Assembly (NCBI RefSeq): GCF_016616885.1
Contig: NZ_CP067102.1
Coordinates: forward strand, 806,001-870,000
Direction of reading: 5' to 3'
Source: Bradyrhizobium diazoefficiens
GTDB lineage: Bacteria > Pseudomonadota > Alphaproteobacteria > Rhizobiales > Xanthobacteraceae
DNA length: 64,000 bases
Below, piece by piece: positions 8,364 to 16,672 of this stretch (positions are counted from its first letter, which is position 1; each line of letters starts with the position of its first letter). Under the pieces are notes generated by a model, which made no database searches, was not told the DNA's origin, and saw only the letters and a list, made by a program, of their open reading frames with translations. The position numbers were made by a program, and so were the translations under genes.

Positions 8364-9125
8364 ATGAAATGGTTGCTCGTGGCCGCGCTGGCGGCCGGAC
8401 TGACGTCGCCCGCCTTTGCCGCCGATGCCCCGGCGGCAAGGCCCGTGGTCAAGGCGCCAGTACCCGCAGGCTTCAACTGGACGAGTTGCTATGTCGGCGT
8501 CCAGGGTGGCGGCTCCTGGGGCAAGAGCGAGGACGTCGCGCGTGCCGGCGACGCTGTCGGCCCCACGATTTCCGGCACCTTCAATCTCACCGGCGGCGTC
8601 GCGGGCGGGGCATTCGGCTGTGATTTCCAGATCGAGAACACGGTGCTCGGCTTCGAGAACGACGCCTCATGGACCAACAAGCACGGCTCCGCGCCCGACA
8701 TGCCGCCGTTCAACGTCACGGCGACGAGCACCACGCGCGAGAGATGGATCGATATGTTCCGCGGCCGCGTCGGCTACGCGCTCGATCAGTTTCTGATCTA
8801 TGGCACTGCTGGCATTGCCTTCGCCGGCACCGCCGTCACTGTGTCCGATCCTGCCGGGGCCGTGACCGAATCCAGAACGCGAACCGGTCTTGCGGCCGGA
8901 CTGGGCGGCGAGTGGGCAGCCTGGACCGACACTTGGGGCGCCGTGAGCTTCAAGCTCGAATATGTTCACACCGATTTCGGCAGTAAGCGATATTTCGAGA
9001 CGCGGCCTCTTCTCGGGCCAGCAGCGGTTGCCACGCGCGATGTCAGGCTCACCGACGATATCGTCCGCGCTGGTATCAACGTCCGGTTCAATTGGGGTGA
9101 TAAGCCCGTCGTGACGAAGTTCTAG
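8364..9125 (+). CDS. Outer-membrane beta-barrel protein (Omp25/porin-like)
   Basis: A 253-residue protein with a clear Sec signal peptide (MKWLLVAALAAGLTSPAFA, cleaved before ADAPAA) followed by alternating amphipathic strands. Family-typical segments are SCYVGVQGGGSWGK near residue 35, GGVAGGAFGCDFQ near 76, GRVGYALDQFLIYGTAGIAF near 135, and a C-terminal strand (AGINVRFNWG) followed by a short tail. This is the Omp25/RopB-like opacity-type barrel common in Rhizobiales. It most likely sits in the outer membrane as a structural or small-solute protein. The start is set by the signal peptide. Its partner at 61009-61731 belongs to the same family. Confidence 0.85.
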   Translation: MKWLLVAALAAGLTSPAFAADAPAARPVVKAPVPAGFNWTSCYVGVQGGGSWGKSEDVARAGDAVGPTISGTFNLTGGVAGGAFGCDFQIENTVLGFENDASWTNKHGSAPDMPPFNVTATSTTRERWIDMFRGRVGYALDQFLIYGTAGIAFAGTAVTVSDPAGAVTESRTRTGLAAGLGGEWAAWTDTWGAVSFKLEYVHTDFGSKRYFETRPLLGPAAVATRDVRLTDDIVRAGINVRFNWGDKPVVTKF

Positions 9126-9140
9126 GTGTCGAGGCGGCGC

Positions 9141-9731
9141 CTAACCCTTGCCCTCGCGCTTGCCGTCGTCCAGCGGGACCACTGTGGCCTTGCCGCTCAT
9201 CGCCGACAGCGCCTCGAGCGCTTCCTCGCAGAAATCGGCCACCATCTGCTCGTGCCGCGCGCCGAGGCGGAGCAGCAGCAGATTGCCGAGGTCGAGCACA
9301 TCAGATGCCGTCCCTTCAGGAAAACGCTTTTTCAGAATCCGTTCGTAGTTCTCGTGCCGGTCGCGGTGATGCTCCAGGCGGTCCATCAGGTCGGTACGGA
9401 TGGGCTCGATGTCGATGCTGTCGAGGGCATGCAGCCGGACCAGCAGGTCGTCCTTGATCGAGGGCGGGGTGCTCGGTCGCGCGGCCCAGTGCCGCAGCGC
9501 TGTTCGGCCTTCCGGAGTCAGCGTATAGATGAGCTTATTGGGCTTGCCGGATTGCACGACCTCGCGGCCCTGGATGTAGCCACGGTCGCGCAGCTTGGAG
9601 AGCTCACGGTAGATCTGCTGGTGGTCGGCCTTCCAGAAGAAGCCGACCGAGGAGTCGAATGTCTTGGCGAGCTCATAGCCCGTCATCGGACGTTCCGTCA
9701 GGCATGCGAGGATCGCGTCGCCCAGCGCCAT
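9141..9731 (-). CDS. PadR-family transcriptional regulator
   Basis: The 196-residue protein starts MALGDAILACLTERPMTGYELAKTFDSSVGFFWKADHQQIYRELSKL, the classic PadR winged helix. A winged hairpin (GREVVQSGKPNKLIYTLTPEG) and a C-terminal helical dimerisation domain (about residues 100-185) follow. PadR proteins are usually ligand-released repressors of a neighbouring gene. This one diverges from the NTF2/acyl-CoA dehydrogenase/thiolase/FadJ operon across a 228-bp gap that holds a TATGCG/CGCATA operator-like array, so it probably controls that operon. The ligand is unknown; an acyl-CoA or aromatic acid would fit. Confidence 0.9.
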   Translation of the reverse strand: MALGDAILACLTERPMTGYELAKTFDSSVGFFWKADHQQIYRELSKLRDRGYIQGREVVQSGKPNKLIYTLTPEGRTALRHWAARPSTPPSIKDDLLVRLHALDSIDIEPIRTDLMDRLEHHRDRHENYERILKKRFPEGTASDVLDLGNLLLLRLGARHEQMVADFCEEALEALSAMSGKATVVPLDDGKREGKG

Positions 9732-9765
9732 GTGACCTGCCTCCCTGTGACCTTAACCAAGCAGC

Positions 9766-9807
9766 TTGACTTTATGCGTATCGGCGCATATGCGTCAATG
9801 TGCATAT
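9766..9807 (+). promoter_or_regulatory. Candidate promoter and PadR operator for the beta-oxidation operon
   Basis: TTGACT at 9766-9771 is followed after 17 bp by TATGCG at 9789-9794, a plausible sigma70 pair. Over the same bases lie TATGCG (9773), CGCATA (9785) and GCATAT (9802). They form two overlapping inverted repeats: TATGCG-N6-CGCATA, and ATATGC-N8-GCATAT. CGCATATGCG at 9785-9794 is itself a perfect palindrome. PadR proteins bind this kind of dyad, so repression by occlusion of the promoter is the likely reading. Confidence 0.55.
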
Positions 9808-9901
9808 GAGGCGACCCGGTTCGGGGCTCAGAACCGACCGGAAAGCCCAGCGAAATCAACCCCACGCTACTGTGCATGGGGTTGTTTTCGCGTCTTTGCC
9901 A

Positions 9902-9945
9902 AGACGTTGGATTCAAGGCGTTCGATTCAAAACGTTCGATCAAGG
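9902..9945. repeat. 14-bp tandem repeat in the leader of the beta-oxidation operon
   Basis: GATTCAAGGCGTTC (9910-9923) is followed directly by GATTCAAAACGTTC (9924-9937) and a partial third unit GATCAAGG (9938-9945). A degenerate half unit precedes them (AAGACGTTG). The last unit merges with the Shine-Dalgarno sequence AAGGGAGG of the NTF2-like gene. The repeats may have arisen by slippage; any regulatory role is unproven. Confidence 0.6.
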
Positions 9946-9959
9946 GAGGCATCCTGACC

Positions 9960-10343
9960 ATGACCGGCCTCGATTCCTGGTACAGCTTCATGAAGTCCCA
10001 CGATCACGAGGCGCTGTGGGACCTGCTCCATCCTGACGCCGTGTTCGAAAGCCCGGTCGTGCACTCCTCGCAGCGCGGGCGCGACATCACCTTCAAATAT
10101 CTTGCCAGCGCCGAGAAGGTGCTGGGCGGTCCCGGCTTCAGCTATGTCGGCGAGTGGACCAGCGCTGACGGCGCCGTGCTCGAATTCAAGACTATGATCG
10201 ACGGCATCGAGATCAACGGCGTCGACATCATCGGCTTCGATGCCGAGGGTCGCATCACACATTTCAAGGTGATGGTGCGCCCGCTCAAGGCCATCAACAT
10301 GCTGCACCGCCTGATGGCGGAGCAGCTCGCCGCCCAATCGTAG
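9960..10343 (+). CDS. NTF2-like (SnoaL-type) protein, first gene of the beta-oxidation operon
   Basis: The 127-residue cone-fold protein runs from an N-terminal helix (TGLDSWYSFMKSHDHEALWDLLHPDAVFESP) to four antiparallel strands ending in ITHFKVMVRPLKA. AAGGGAGG ends 10 bases before the ATG at 9960, which decides the start over an in-frame ATG at 9876. NTF2-like proteins can be isomerases, hydratases or ligand-binding proteins. Its place 51 bp before an acyl-CoA dehydrogenase suggests an accessory role in acyl-CoA metabolism, but no catalytic residues can be assigned. Confidence 0.8.
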   Translation: MTGLDSWYSFMKSHDHEALWDLLHPDAVFESPVVHSSQRGRDITFKYLASAEKVLGGPGFSYVGEWTSADGAVLEFKTMIDGIEINGVDIIGFDAEGRITHFKVMVRPLKAINMLHRLMAEQLAAQS

Positions 10344-10394
10344 GGAATCCATCACTTCAAGGCTCATCACTTCAAGGCTTGCCGGGAGACCACC

Positions 10395-12185
10395 ATGCCG
10401 ATCTACAAAGCCCCCGTCGAAGACGTGAACTTCCTGCTCAACGACGTCTTCCAGATCGATCGCTACGACAATCTCGCCGGCTTCTCCGATGCATCGAGCG
10501 ACGTGCGCGAGGCGATCCTGGGCGAAGCCGCCAAGCTCGCCGAAGAGGTGCTGCAGCCGCTCAATCGCGTCGGCGATCTCGAAGGCTGCAAGCGCACTGA
10601 GGACGGCAGCGTCACCACGCCGAAGGGTTTTAAGGACGCCTTCAAGCAGGTCGCCGAGGGCGGCTGGCTCGGCCTGTCGGCACCGACCGAGTTCGGCGGC
10701 CAGGGCCTGCCGGTGACGCTCTCGCAAGCGGTCAACGAATTCCAGATCTCCGCCAACATGGCGTTCTCGATGTATGGCGGCCTCACCATGGGCGCGACCG
10801 CCGCGCTGATCGTTCACGGCACGCCGGAGCAGAAGCAGACCTATGTGCCGAAGATGGTCGCCGGCGAATGGACCGGCACCATGAACCTGACCGAGCCGCA
10901 TTGCGGCACCGATCTCGGCATGCTCCGCACCAAGGCGGTGCGCCAGGCCGACGGCAGCTTCAAGATCACCGGCACCAAGATCTTCATCTCGGCCGGTGAG
11001 CATGACCTCGCTCCCAACATCATCCACCTCGTGCTCGCCCGGATCGAGGGCGCACCCGCCGGCATCAAGGGCGTCTCGCTGTTCGTGGTGCCGAAATTCC
11101 TGGTGAATGCCGATGGTTCGGTCGGCGCCCGCAACGGCGTGGTCTGCGGCTCGATCGAGCACAAGATGGGCATCCACGGCAATTCCACCTGCGTGATGAA
11201 TTACGACAGCGCCACCGGCTGGCTGATCGGCGAAGAGAACAAGGGCATGCAGGGCATGTTCGTGATGATGAACGAGGCCCGCCTCGGCGTCGCCGTTCAG
11301 GGCCTCGCGCAGTCCGAGGTCGCCTATCAGAACGCGGTCGCTTACGCGCGCGAGCGCATCCAGGGCCGTTCGCTCACCGGCGTGAAGGCGCCGGACAAGC
11401 CGGCCGACCCGATCATCGTGCATCCCGACGTCCGCCGCACGCTGCTGTCGATCCGCGCCTTCAATGAGGCCGCGCGCGCTTTCGTGATGTGGACCGCGCT
11501 GAAGAGCGACGTCGCCCATCGCTCCGAAGACCCGAAGGACCGTCAGGCCGCCGATGATCACATGGGCCTGATGACGCCGGTGCTGAAGGGCTTCCTCACC
11601 GACTACGGTTTTGCCAACGCGGTGCAGGCGCAGCAGATGTATGGCGGCCACGGCTACATCGCCGAGCAGGGCATGGAGCAGTTCGTGCGCGATGCCCGCA
11701 TCGCCATGATCTATGAAGGCGCCAACGGCATCCAGGCGCTCGACCTCGTCGGCCGCAAGCTGCCGCGCGACGGCGGCCGCGCCATCATGGCGTTCTTCGG
11801 CGAGGTCATGGCCTTCGCCAAGGAGAACGGCGGCGACGAGGCGCTCAAGCCTTTCATCAACCCGCTCTCGGCCTCGCTCGGCCATCTCCAGCAGGCCACC
11901 ACGTGGCTGATGCAGAACGCGATGGCGAAGCCCGACAATGCGGGAGCAGCCGCAACCGACTATCTTCATCTCTTCGGCTTCGTCGCGCTCGGCTACATGT
12001 GGGCGAAGATGGCCAAGGTCACGCAGGCCAAGATTGCCGCCAGCGGGGCGACGCCCTATCTCTCGACTAAGCTCGTGACCGGCCGCTTCTTCATGGAGCG
12101 GATGTTGCCGGAGACCGCGGCCAATCTCGCGCGCATCCAGTCCGGTTGCGCCACCATCATGGAACTGCCGGCGGAAGCGTTCTGA
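10395..12185 (+). CDS. Acyl-CoA dehydrogenase of the long (about 600-residue) type
   Basis: This 596-residue flavoenzyme would catalyse alpha,beta-dehydrogenation of an acyl-CoA in the first step of beta-oxidation. The N-terminal helical domain is followed by MNLTEPHCGTDLGMLRTKA (FAD/substrate beta domain, about residue 165), KITGTKIFISAGEHD, the C-terminal helical domain with YGGHGYIAEQGMEQFVRDARIAMIYEGANGIQALDL (about 415-450; the Glu of YEG is the family catalytic base) and an extra C-terminal domain. The length and extra domain match the DmdC/FadE-like subgroup, larger than the 380-residue short-chain enzymes. Thiolase and FadJ-type genes follow in the same direction. Confidence 0.93.
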   Translation: MPIYKAPVEDVNFLLNDVFQIDRYDNLAGFSDASSDVREAILGEAAKLAEEVLQPLNRVGDLEGCKRTEDGSVTTPKGFKDAFKQVAEGGWLGLSAPTEFGGQGLPVTLSQAVNEFQISANMAFSMYGGLTMGATAALIVHGTPEQKQTYVPKMVAGEWTGTMNLTEPHCGTDLGMLRTKAVRQADGSFKITGTKIFISAGEHDLAPNIIHLVLARIEGAPAGIKGVSLFVVPKFLVNADGSVGARNGVVCGSIEHKMGIHGNSTCVMNYDSATGWLIGEENKGMQGMFVMMNEARLGVAVQGLAQSEVAYQNAVAYARERIQGRSLTGVKAPDKPADPIIVHPDVRRTLLSIRAFNEAARAFVMWTALKSDVAHRSEDPKDRQAADDHMGLMTPVLKGFLTDYGFANAVQAQQMYGGHGYIAEQGMEQFVRDARIAMIYEGANGIQALDLVGRKLPRDGGRAIMAFFGEVMAFAKENGGDEALKPFINPLSASLGHLQQATTWLMQNAMAKPDNAGAAATDYLHLFGFVALGYMWAKMAKVTQAKIAASGATPYLSTKLVTGRFFMERMLPETAANLARIQSGCATIMELPAEAF

Positions 12186-12233
12186 GCCTGCTTCCGCGCG
12201 ATCAAAACTCGAACACCAGATCAGGAGGGCGTC

Positions 12234-13442
12234 ATGCCTGAGGCATTCATCTACGATCACGTTCGCACCCCCCGCGGCCGCGGCAAGGCAGACGGCGCGC
12301 TGCACGAAGTCACCGCGCTGGCGCTCGCCACCGTGCCGCTGAAGGCGCTGAAGGACCGCAACAACCTGCCGGAAGATTCCGTCGACGACGTCGTGCTCGG
12401 CGTGGTCGATCCGGTCGGCGAAGCCGGCAGCGACATCGCGCGCTTTGCCGCACTGAAGGCAGGTCTCGGCGAAGCCGTGCCCGGCGTGCAGATCAGCCGC
12501 TTCTGTGCCTCCGGCCTCGACGCCGTGAATTTCGCGGCCGCGCAGATCATGGCCGGCCAGCACGAGCTCGTGATCGGTGGTGGCGCCGAATCGATGAGCC
12601 GCGTCGGCATCGGCGCCTCCGGCGGTGCCTGGCCGATGGATCCGTCGATGGCCGTGCCGGCCTATTTCATGCCGCAAGGCGTCTCGGCCGATCTGATCGC
12701 CACGAAGTACGGCTTCTCGCGCGACGACGTCGATGCCTATGCGGTGCAGAGCCAGCAGCGCGCGGCGAAGTCCTGGGAAGAAGGCCGCTTCGACAAGTCC
12801 GTGGTGCCGGTGAAGGACATCAACGGCCTCACCATTCTCGCCAAGGACGAGCACATGCGTCCGACGACGACGATGCAGTCGCTCGCGCAGCTGCAGCCGT
12901 CGTTCACGATGATGGCGCAGATGGGCGGCTTCGATGGCGTCGCGGTGCAGTCGCATCCCGAGATCGAGCGCGTCAATTACGTGCACCACGCCGGCAACTC
13001 GTCGGGCATCGTCGACGGCGCCGGCGCCGTGCTGCTCGGCAGCAAGGACGCGGGCGCGAAGTACGGCCTCAAGCCGCGCGCAAAAATCCGCGCCTTTGCG
13101 AATATCGGCTCCGAGCCGGCGATGATGCTGACCGGCCCGGTCGACGTCACCGAAAAGCTGTTCGCGCGCTCCGGCATGAAGAAGTCGGACATCGATCTGT
13201 TCGAACTCAACGAGGCCTTCGCCTCGGTGGTGCTGCGCTACATCCAGGCTTTCGACATCGACAACGCCAAGATCAACGTCAATGGCGGCGCAATCGCGCT
13301 CGGCCATCCGCTCGGTGCCACCGGCGCGATGATTTTGGGCACCGTGCTCGACGAGCTCGAGCGTACCAACAAGTCCACCGCTCTCGTCACGCTGTGCATC
13401 GGCGGCGGCATGGGCACCGCGACCATCATCGAGCGCGTCTAA
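12234..13442 (+). CDS. fadA: Acetyl-CoA acyltransferase (thiolase, FadA-like)
   Basis: A 402-residue thiolase that would cleave 3-ketoacyl-CoA with CoA in the last beta-oxidation step. The acyl-accepting cysteine is C91 in [14 protein letters not shown]. The glycine-rich GGAESMSRV loop, the [11 protein letters not shown] motif with the catalytic His, and the C-terminal LCIGGGMG with the second active-site Cys are all present. The length is usual for the family. It lies 48 bp after the acyl-CoA dehydrogenase with AGGAGG before its ATG, and 19 bp before the hydratase/dehydrogenase, so it belongs to one operon. The symbol is by function; a biosynthetic thiolase role is less likely in this context. 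Confidence 0.93.
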   Translation: MPEAFIYDHVRTPRGRGKADGALHEVTALALATVPLKALKDRNNLPEDSVDDVVLGVVDPVGEAGSDIARFAALKAGLGEAVPGVQISRFCASGLDAVNFAAAQIMAGQHELVIGGGAESMSRVGIGASGGAWPMDPSMAVPAYFMPQGVSADLIATKYGFSRDDVDAYAVQSQQRAAKSWEEGRFDKSVVPVKDINGLTILAKDEHMRPTTTMQSLAQLQPSFTMMAQMGGFDGVAVQSHPEIERVNYVHHAGNSSGIVDGAGAVLLGSKDAGAKYGLKPRAKIRAFANIGSEPAMMLTGPVDVTEKLFARSGMKKSDIDLFELNEAFASVVLRYIQAFDIDNAKINVNGGAIALGHPLGATGAMILGTVLDELERTNKSTALVTLCIGGGMGTATIIERV

Positions 13443-13461
13443 GGGTAGGGGAGCAACCAAC

Positions 13462-15678
13462 ATGGCTTACAAGAACTTCAGGGTTGAGACCGATTCCGAC
13501 GGCATCGCGCTCGTCACCTGGGACATCCCGAGCCGCTCGATGAACGTGCTCGACGAGACCTCGACCAGCGAGCTCGACGCGATCGTCAAGGCAACCACGG
13601 CTGACGCCGCGGTGAAGGGCGTCGTCATCACCTCCGCCAAGGAAGCGTTCTGCGCCGGCGCTGATCTCTCCATGCTCGAAGGCATGAACCAGGCCTACGC
13701 GAAAGTTCTGAAGGAGCAGGGCGAGACCGCCGCGAACCAGATGCTGTTCGAGCAGAGCCGCCGCTTCTCGCAGGTGCTGCGCTCGATCGAGACCTCCGGC
13801 AAGCCGTGGGCTGCTGCGATCAACGGCCTCGCACTCGGCGGTGGCTTCGAGATCACGCTGTGCTGTCACTATCGCGTGGCGGCGGAGAATCCCAAGACTC
13901 GCCTCGGCCTGCCCGAGGTCAAGGTCGGCCTGTTCCCCGGCGCCGGCGGCACGCAGCGCGTGCCGCGTCTGGTGCCGCCGCAGGACGCGATGACCATTCT
14001 GCTCAAGGGCGATCCGGTCACGGTCGACAAGGCGAAGGCGCTGAATTTGATTCACGCCATCGTGCCCGTTGCCGACCTCGTCAAGGCCGCGAAGGACTGG
14101 ATCAAGGGCGGCGGCAAGGCTGTGGCGCCCTGGGATGAGAAGGGCTTCAAGCTGCCCGGCGGTCCGGTGTTCTCCAAGGCCGGGATGATGATGTTCCCGG
14201 CCGGCAACGCGATCTATCGTCGCGAGACCTACGACAACTATCCGGCCGCGCGCGCGATCATGAGCTGCGTCTATGAGGGCCTGCAGCTGCCGATCGACGC
14301 GGCGCTTCGTGTGGAATCGCGCTACTTCACCTCGGTGCTGCGCTCGAAGGAAGCGGCCGCGATGATCCGCAGCCTGTTCCTCTCGATGCAGGAGCTGAAC
14401 AAGGGCGCGCGCCGTCCGAAGGACGTGCCCGCGACCAAGGTGAAGAGGATCGCCGTGATCGGAGCCGGCTTCATGGGCGCGAGCGTCGGCTACGTCTCGG
14501 CCCGCGCCGGCCTCGACGTCGTCCTGATCGATCGCGACCAGGAAAGCGCCGACAAGGGCAAGGCGCATGCGCAGAAGGCGATCGAGGACCAGATCAAGAA
14601 GGGCCGCGCCAAGCCGACCGACGCCGAAGCGATGCTCGCGCGCATCACGCCGACCGCCGACTACGCCGCCCTGAAGGACGTCGACCTTGTCATCGAGGCC
14701 GTGTTCGAAGACCGCAAGGTCAAGGCTGATACCTTTGCCAAGGCGCAGGAGCACATGAAGCCCGATGTAATCTTCGCGTCCAACACCTCGACGCTGCCGA
14801 TCACCTCGCTGGCCGAGAGCTTCAAGGACCAGGGCAAGTTCGTCGGCATCCACTTCTTCTCGCCGGTCGAGAAGATGATGCTGGTCGAGATCATCAAGGG
14901 CAAGAACACTGGCGATCTCGCGCTCGCGACCGCGCTCGACTACGTCCGCCAGATCGGCAAGACGCCGATCGTCGTCAACGACAGCCGCGGCTTCTTCGCC
15001 AATCGCTGCGTCGGCCGCTACGTCGCCGAAGGCAACGAGATGTTCCTCGAAGGCGTGCCGCCGGCGATGATCGAGAACTGCGCCAAGATGGCCGGCATGC
15101 CGGTCGGCCCGCTCTCGCTCTCGGACGAAGTCGCGCTCGACCTCGGCCTCAAGATCATGAAGGCGACCGAAGCCGATCTCGGCCCCAACGCCATCAACCC
15201 CGATCAGAAGAAGCTGATGGTCGAGATGGTCGAGAACCAGGGCCGCCTCGGCCGCAAGAACAGCAAGGGCTTCTACGACTATCCCGAGAAGGGCAAGGGT
15301 CAGAAGAGCCTGTGGCCGGGCCTGTCCGCGCTGCAGCCGAAGCAGCTCGATCCTGACACGCTCGATGTCGAGGAGCTGAAGCAGCGCTTCCTGGTGGTGC
15401 AGGCGGTGGAGGCCGCGCGCACGGTGGAGGATCACGTCATCACCGATCCGCGCGAGGCGGATGTCGGCTCGATCCTCGGCTTCGGCTTTGCGCCGTTCAC
15501 CGGCGGCACGCTGTCCTACATCGACTTCATGGGCACGAAGACATTCGTCGAGCTCTGCCACAAGCTGGAGGCGAAATACGGCTCGCGCTTCACCCCACCG
15601 AAGCTTCTCGAGGAGATGGCGGCGAAGGGTGAAACTTTCTACGGCCGCTTCGCGCCGAAGAAGGCGGCTGCTGCCTGA
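13462..15678 (+). CDS. fadJ: Enoyl-CoA hydratase / 3-hydroxyacyl-CoA dehydrogenase fusion (FadJ/FadB alpha type)
   Basis: This 738-residue bifunctional enzyme joins a crotonase domain (about residues 1-200; oxyanion segments AKEAFCAGADLSML and ALGGGFEITLCCHYRVA) to a NAD-binding 3-hydroxyacyl-CoA dehydrogenase domain (IAVIGAGFMGASVGYVSARAG near 331, FASNTSTLPITSLA, HFFSPVEKMMLVEII) and two C-terminal 3HCDH domains. It carries out hydration and oxidation in beta-oxidation and would act with the upstream thiolase. The gene starts 19 bp after the thiolase and is followed by a strong terminator, so it ends the operon. Choice of fadJ over fadB is a guess. Confidence 0.93.
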   Translation: MAYKNFRVETDSDGIALVTWDIPSRSMNVLDETSTSELDAIVKATTADAAVKGVVITSAKEAFCAGADLSMLEGMNQAYAKVLKEQGETAANQMLFEQSRRFSQVLRSIETSGKPWAAAINGLALGGGFEITLCCHYRVAAENPKTRLGLPEVKVGLFPGAGGTQRVPRLVPPQDAMTILLKGDPVTVDKAKALNLIHAIVPVADLVKAAKDWIKGGGKAVAPWDEKGFKLPGGPVFSKAGMMMFPAGNAIYRRETYDNYPAARAIMSCVYEGLQLPIDAALRVESRYFTSVLRSKEAAAMIRSLFLSMQELNKGARRPKDVPATKVKRIAVIGAGFMGASVGYVSARAGLDVVLIDRDQESADKGKAHAQKAIEDQIKKGRAKPTDAEAMLARITPTADYAALKDVDLVIEAVFEDRKVKADTFAKAQEHMKPDVIFASNTSTLPITSLAESFKDQGKFVGIHFFSPVEKMMLVEIIKGKNTGDLALATALDYVRQIGKTPIVVNDSRGFFANRCVGRYVAEGNEMFLEGVPPAMIENCAKMAGMPVGPLSLSDEVALDLGLKIMKATEADLGPNAINPDQKKLMVEMVENQGRLGRKNSKGFYDYPEKGKGQKSLWPGLSALQPKQLDPDTLDVEELKQRFLVVQAVEAARTVEDHVITDPREADVGSILGFGFAPFTGGTLSYIDFMGTKTFVELCHKLEAKYGSRFTPPKLLEEMAAKGETFYGRFAPKKAAAA

Positions 15679-15711
15679 TCGTGTGATCTCGTAGCCGGGA
15701 ATGGAGAATAC

Positions 15712-15741
15712 AAAGGCCGGATCATCGATCCGGCCTTTTTC
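15712..15741 (+). terminator. Rho-independent terminator of the beta-oxidation operon
   Basis: AAAGGCCGGATC-ATC-GATCCGGCCTTT forms a 12-bp perfect stem with a three-base loop, then a run of T. It begins 34 bp after the fadJ-type stop codon. Confidence 0.9.
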
Positions 15742-15984
15742 ACGTTCGCGCCCGATCATCACGGTTACGTCAAGACGTTCCCCACTTGTGGAACCCGGCA
15801 CAGATTCCGCGTAGGAACCGTGCCAGAATTGCGGGGCCCTTCTGTCGCGCAATTGTCATAGGCGCGTCAAAACAGCGCCGTTCTTTTGCTCGGCCTTGGC
15901 ATCACTCTTGACCAGTCGGGTACGAACCCTGGTGGGACACTTGCCGCTCCATCGGCAAGTTGAAGACGAAATAAGAAAGTATCC
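15742..15984. other. Gene-free gap with one perfect hairpin
   Basis: I see no gene between the terminator at 15741 and the small open frame at 15985. ACTTGCCG-CTCCAT-CGGCAAGT at 15939-15960 is a perfect 8-bp stem without a T tract. GGCAC...GTGCC around 15795-15822 is a weaker inverted repeat. They might be leader structures for the small frame downstream. Confidence 0.4.
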
Positions 15985-15987
15985 TTG

Positions 15988-16206
15988 ATGAACTCTTTGG
16001 TGTTGCGGAAGACCGCGCTTGGTCGCGATCTCGCTGCGAAATACGCTGTTACGCCTGCGCTGGGCCGCGTCTCGCCGGCGTCAAAGCCGGCGCGTCTGCG
16101 TCGCAAGGGGCCGGTGGTCTGGGTCGCTTTGGCGCTACTTGTGCTCTCGGCGGATCTTTTGCTCGCTCGCCTTGCCTGGCTCGCCGTCGACTTCGTCATG
16201 GGCTGA
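15988..16206 (+). CDS. Small hypothetical protein with a C-terminal membrane helix
   Basis: The frame encodes 72 residues from the second of two adjacent ATGs (15985, 15988). It has a basic N-terminal half (SLVLRKTALGRDLAAKYAV, ...KPARLRRKGP) and one hydrophobic helix (VVWVALALLVLSADLLLARLAWLAV). The basic region before the helix fits a positive-inside membrane anchor. Its last 72 bp overlap the reverse-strand gene ending at 16135, so at most one of the two may be real over the overlap. I do not recognise a family. A hairpin at 15939-15960 lies just upstream. Confidence 0.35.
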   Translation: MNSLVLRKTALGRDLAAKYAVTPALGRVSPASKPARLRRKGPVVWVALALLVLSADLLLARLAWLAVDFVMG

Positions 16207-16443
16207 GACATCGCGCGCGTGTAGAAAATAGGCTGCGGCAAGATAGGCGAGCTGGCAGACGACGAGACAGATGGCGATGACGATCACACCGGCCATCATC
16301 CCGAATTCATAGGTGCGAAGAATGATCGCCGAGAGAACTGCGATTAGCGGCGAGATTATAACCAGCGCCCAGATCCGGAAAAGGTAACCTGTCGCTATTC
16401 CCACCAACGCACTTGCCACGATCAGGACGAAGGCAATCGTCAA
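16135..16443 (-). CDS. Small three-helix membrane protein of unknown function
   Basis: A protein of about 102 residues with three hydrophobic helices (about 2-20, 22-45 and 50-75) and a charged hydrophilic tail rich in Asp, Glu, Lys and Arg. The start is ambiguous: TTG at 16443 has GGAG six bases upstream, while TTG at 16449 has none at usable distance. I see no ATG start. The family is unknown to me, though the composition looks like a genuine inner-membrane protein. It overlaps the forward-strand small frame 15988-16206 by 72 bp, tail to tail. Confidence 0.5.
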   Translation of the reverse strand: MTIAFVLIVASALVGIATGYLFRIWALVIISPLIAVLSAIILRTYEFGMMAGVIVIAICLVVCQLAYLAAAYFLHARDVSAHDEVDGEPGKASEQKIRREHK

Positions 16444-16620
16444 GTTCAACTCCGATGAGACTCCGAAATAATCTTCAACAATTCTGCCAAGTTCGCCCTC
16501 TTCGCGGGTACTGACAAGACAGCACTACTTACATTCGGCGAACAGTAGTTCATAAGTCTAACTAAGGTACGATGATCCGGCGAAGCGGGTTCGCGCCGAT
16601 GCCGATCCAGCGGCAAATAT

Positions 16621-16650
16621 AAAGGGGCCGGATCGTCGACCCGGCCCCTG
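16621..16650 (-). terminator. Terminator of the glutathione S-transferase gene
   Basis: Read on the reverse strand, CAGGGGCCGGGTCGAC...CCGGCCCC forms a GC-rich stem of at least 8 bp followed by TTTATATTT. It starts 23 bp after the gst stop codon. Confidence 0.75.
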
Positions 16651-16672
16651 GGAGATTGATCGCCCTCGCGGC

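Noticed and set aside
9927..13463. A 1178-residue reverse-strand frame opposite the acyl-CoA dehydrogenase and thiolase genes
   Set aside because: It is a mirror of high-GC codon bias: the forward genes have clear catalytic motifs and ribosome-binding sites, and the reverse translation is His/Arg/Asp-rich with no recognisable domain.
13426..15852. An 808-residue reverse-strand frame opposite the FadJ-type gene
   Set aside because: The same shadow effect; it also runs through the terminator at 15712-15741 and has no motif.
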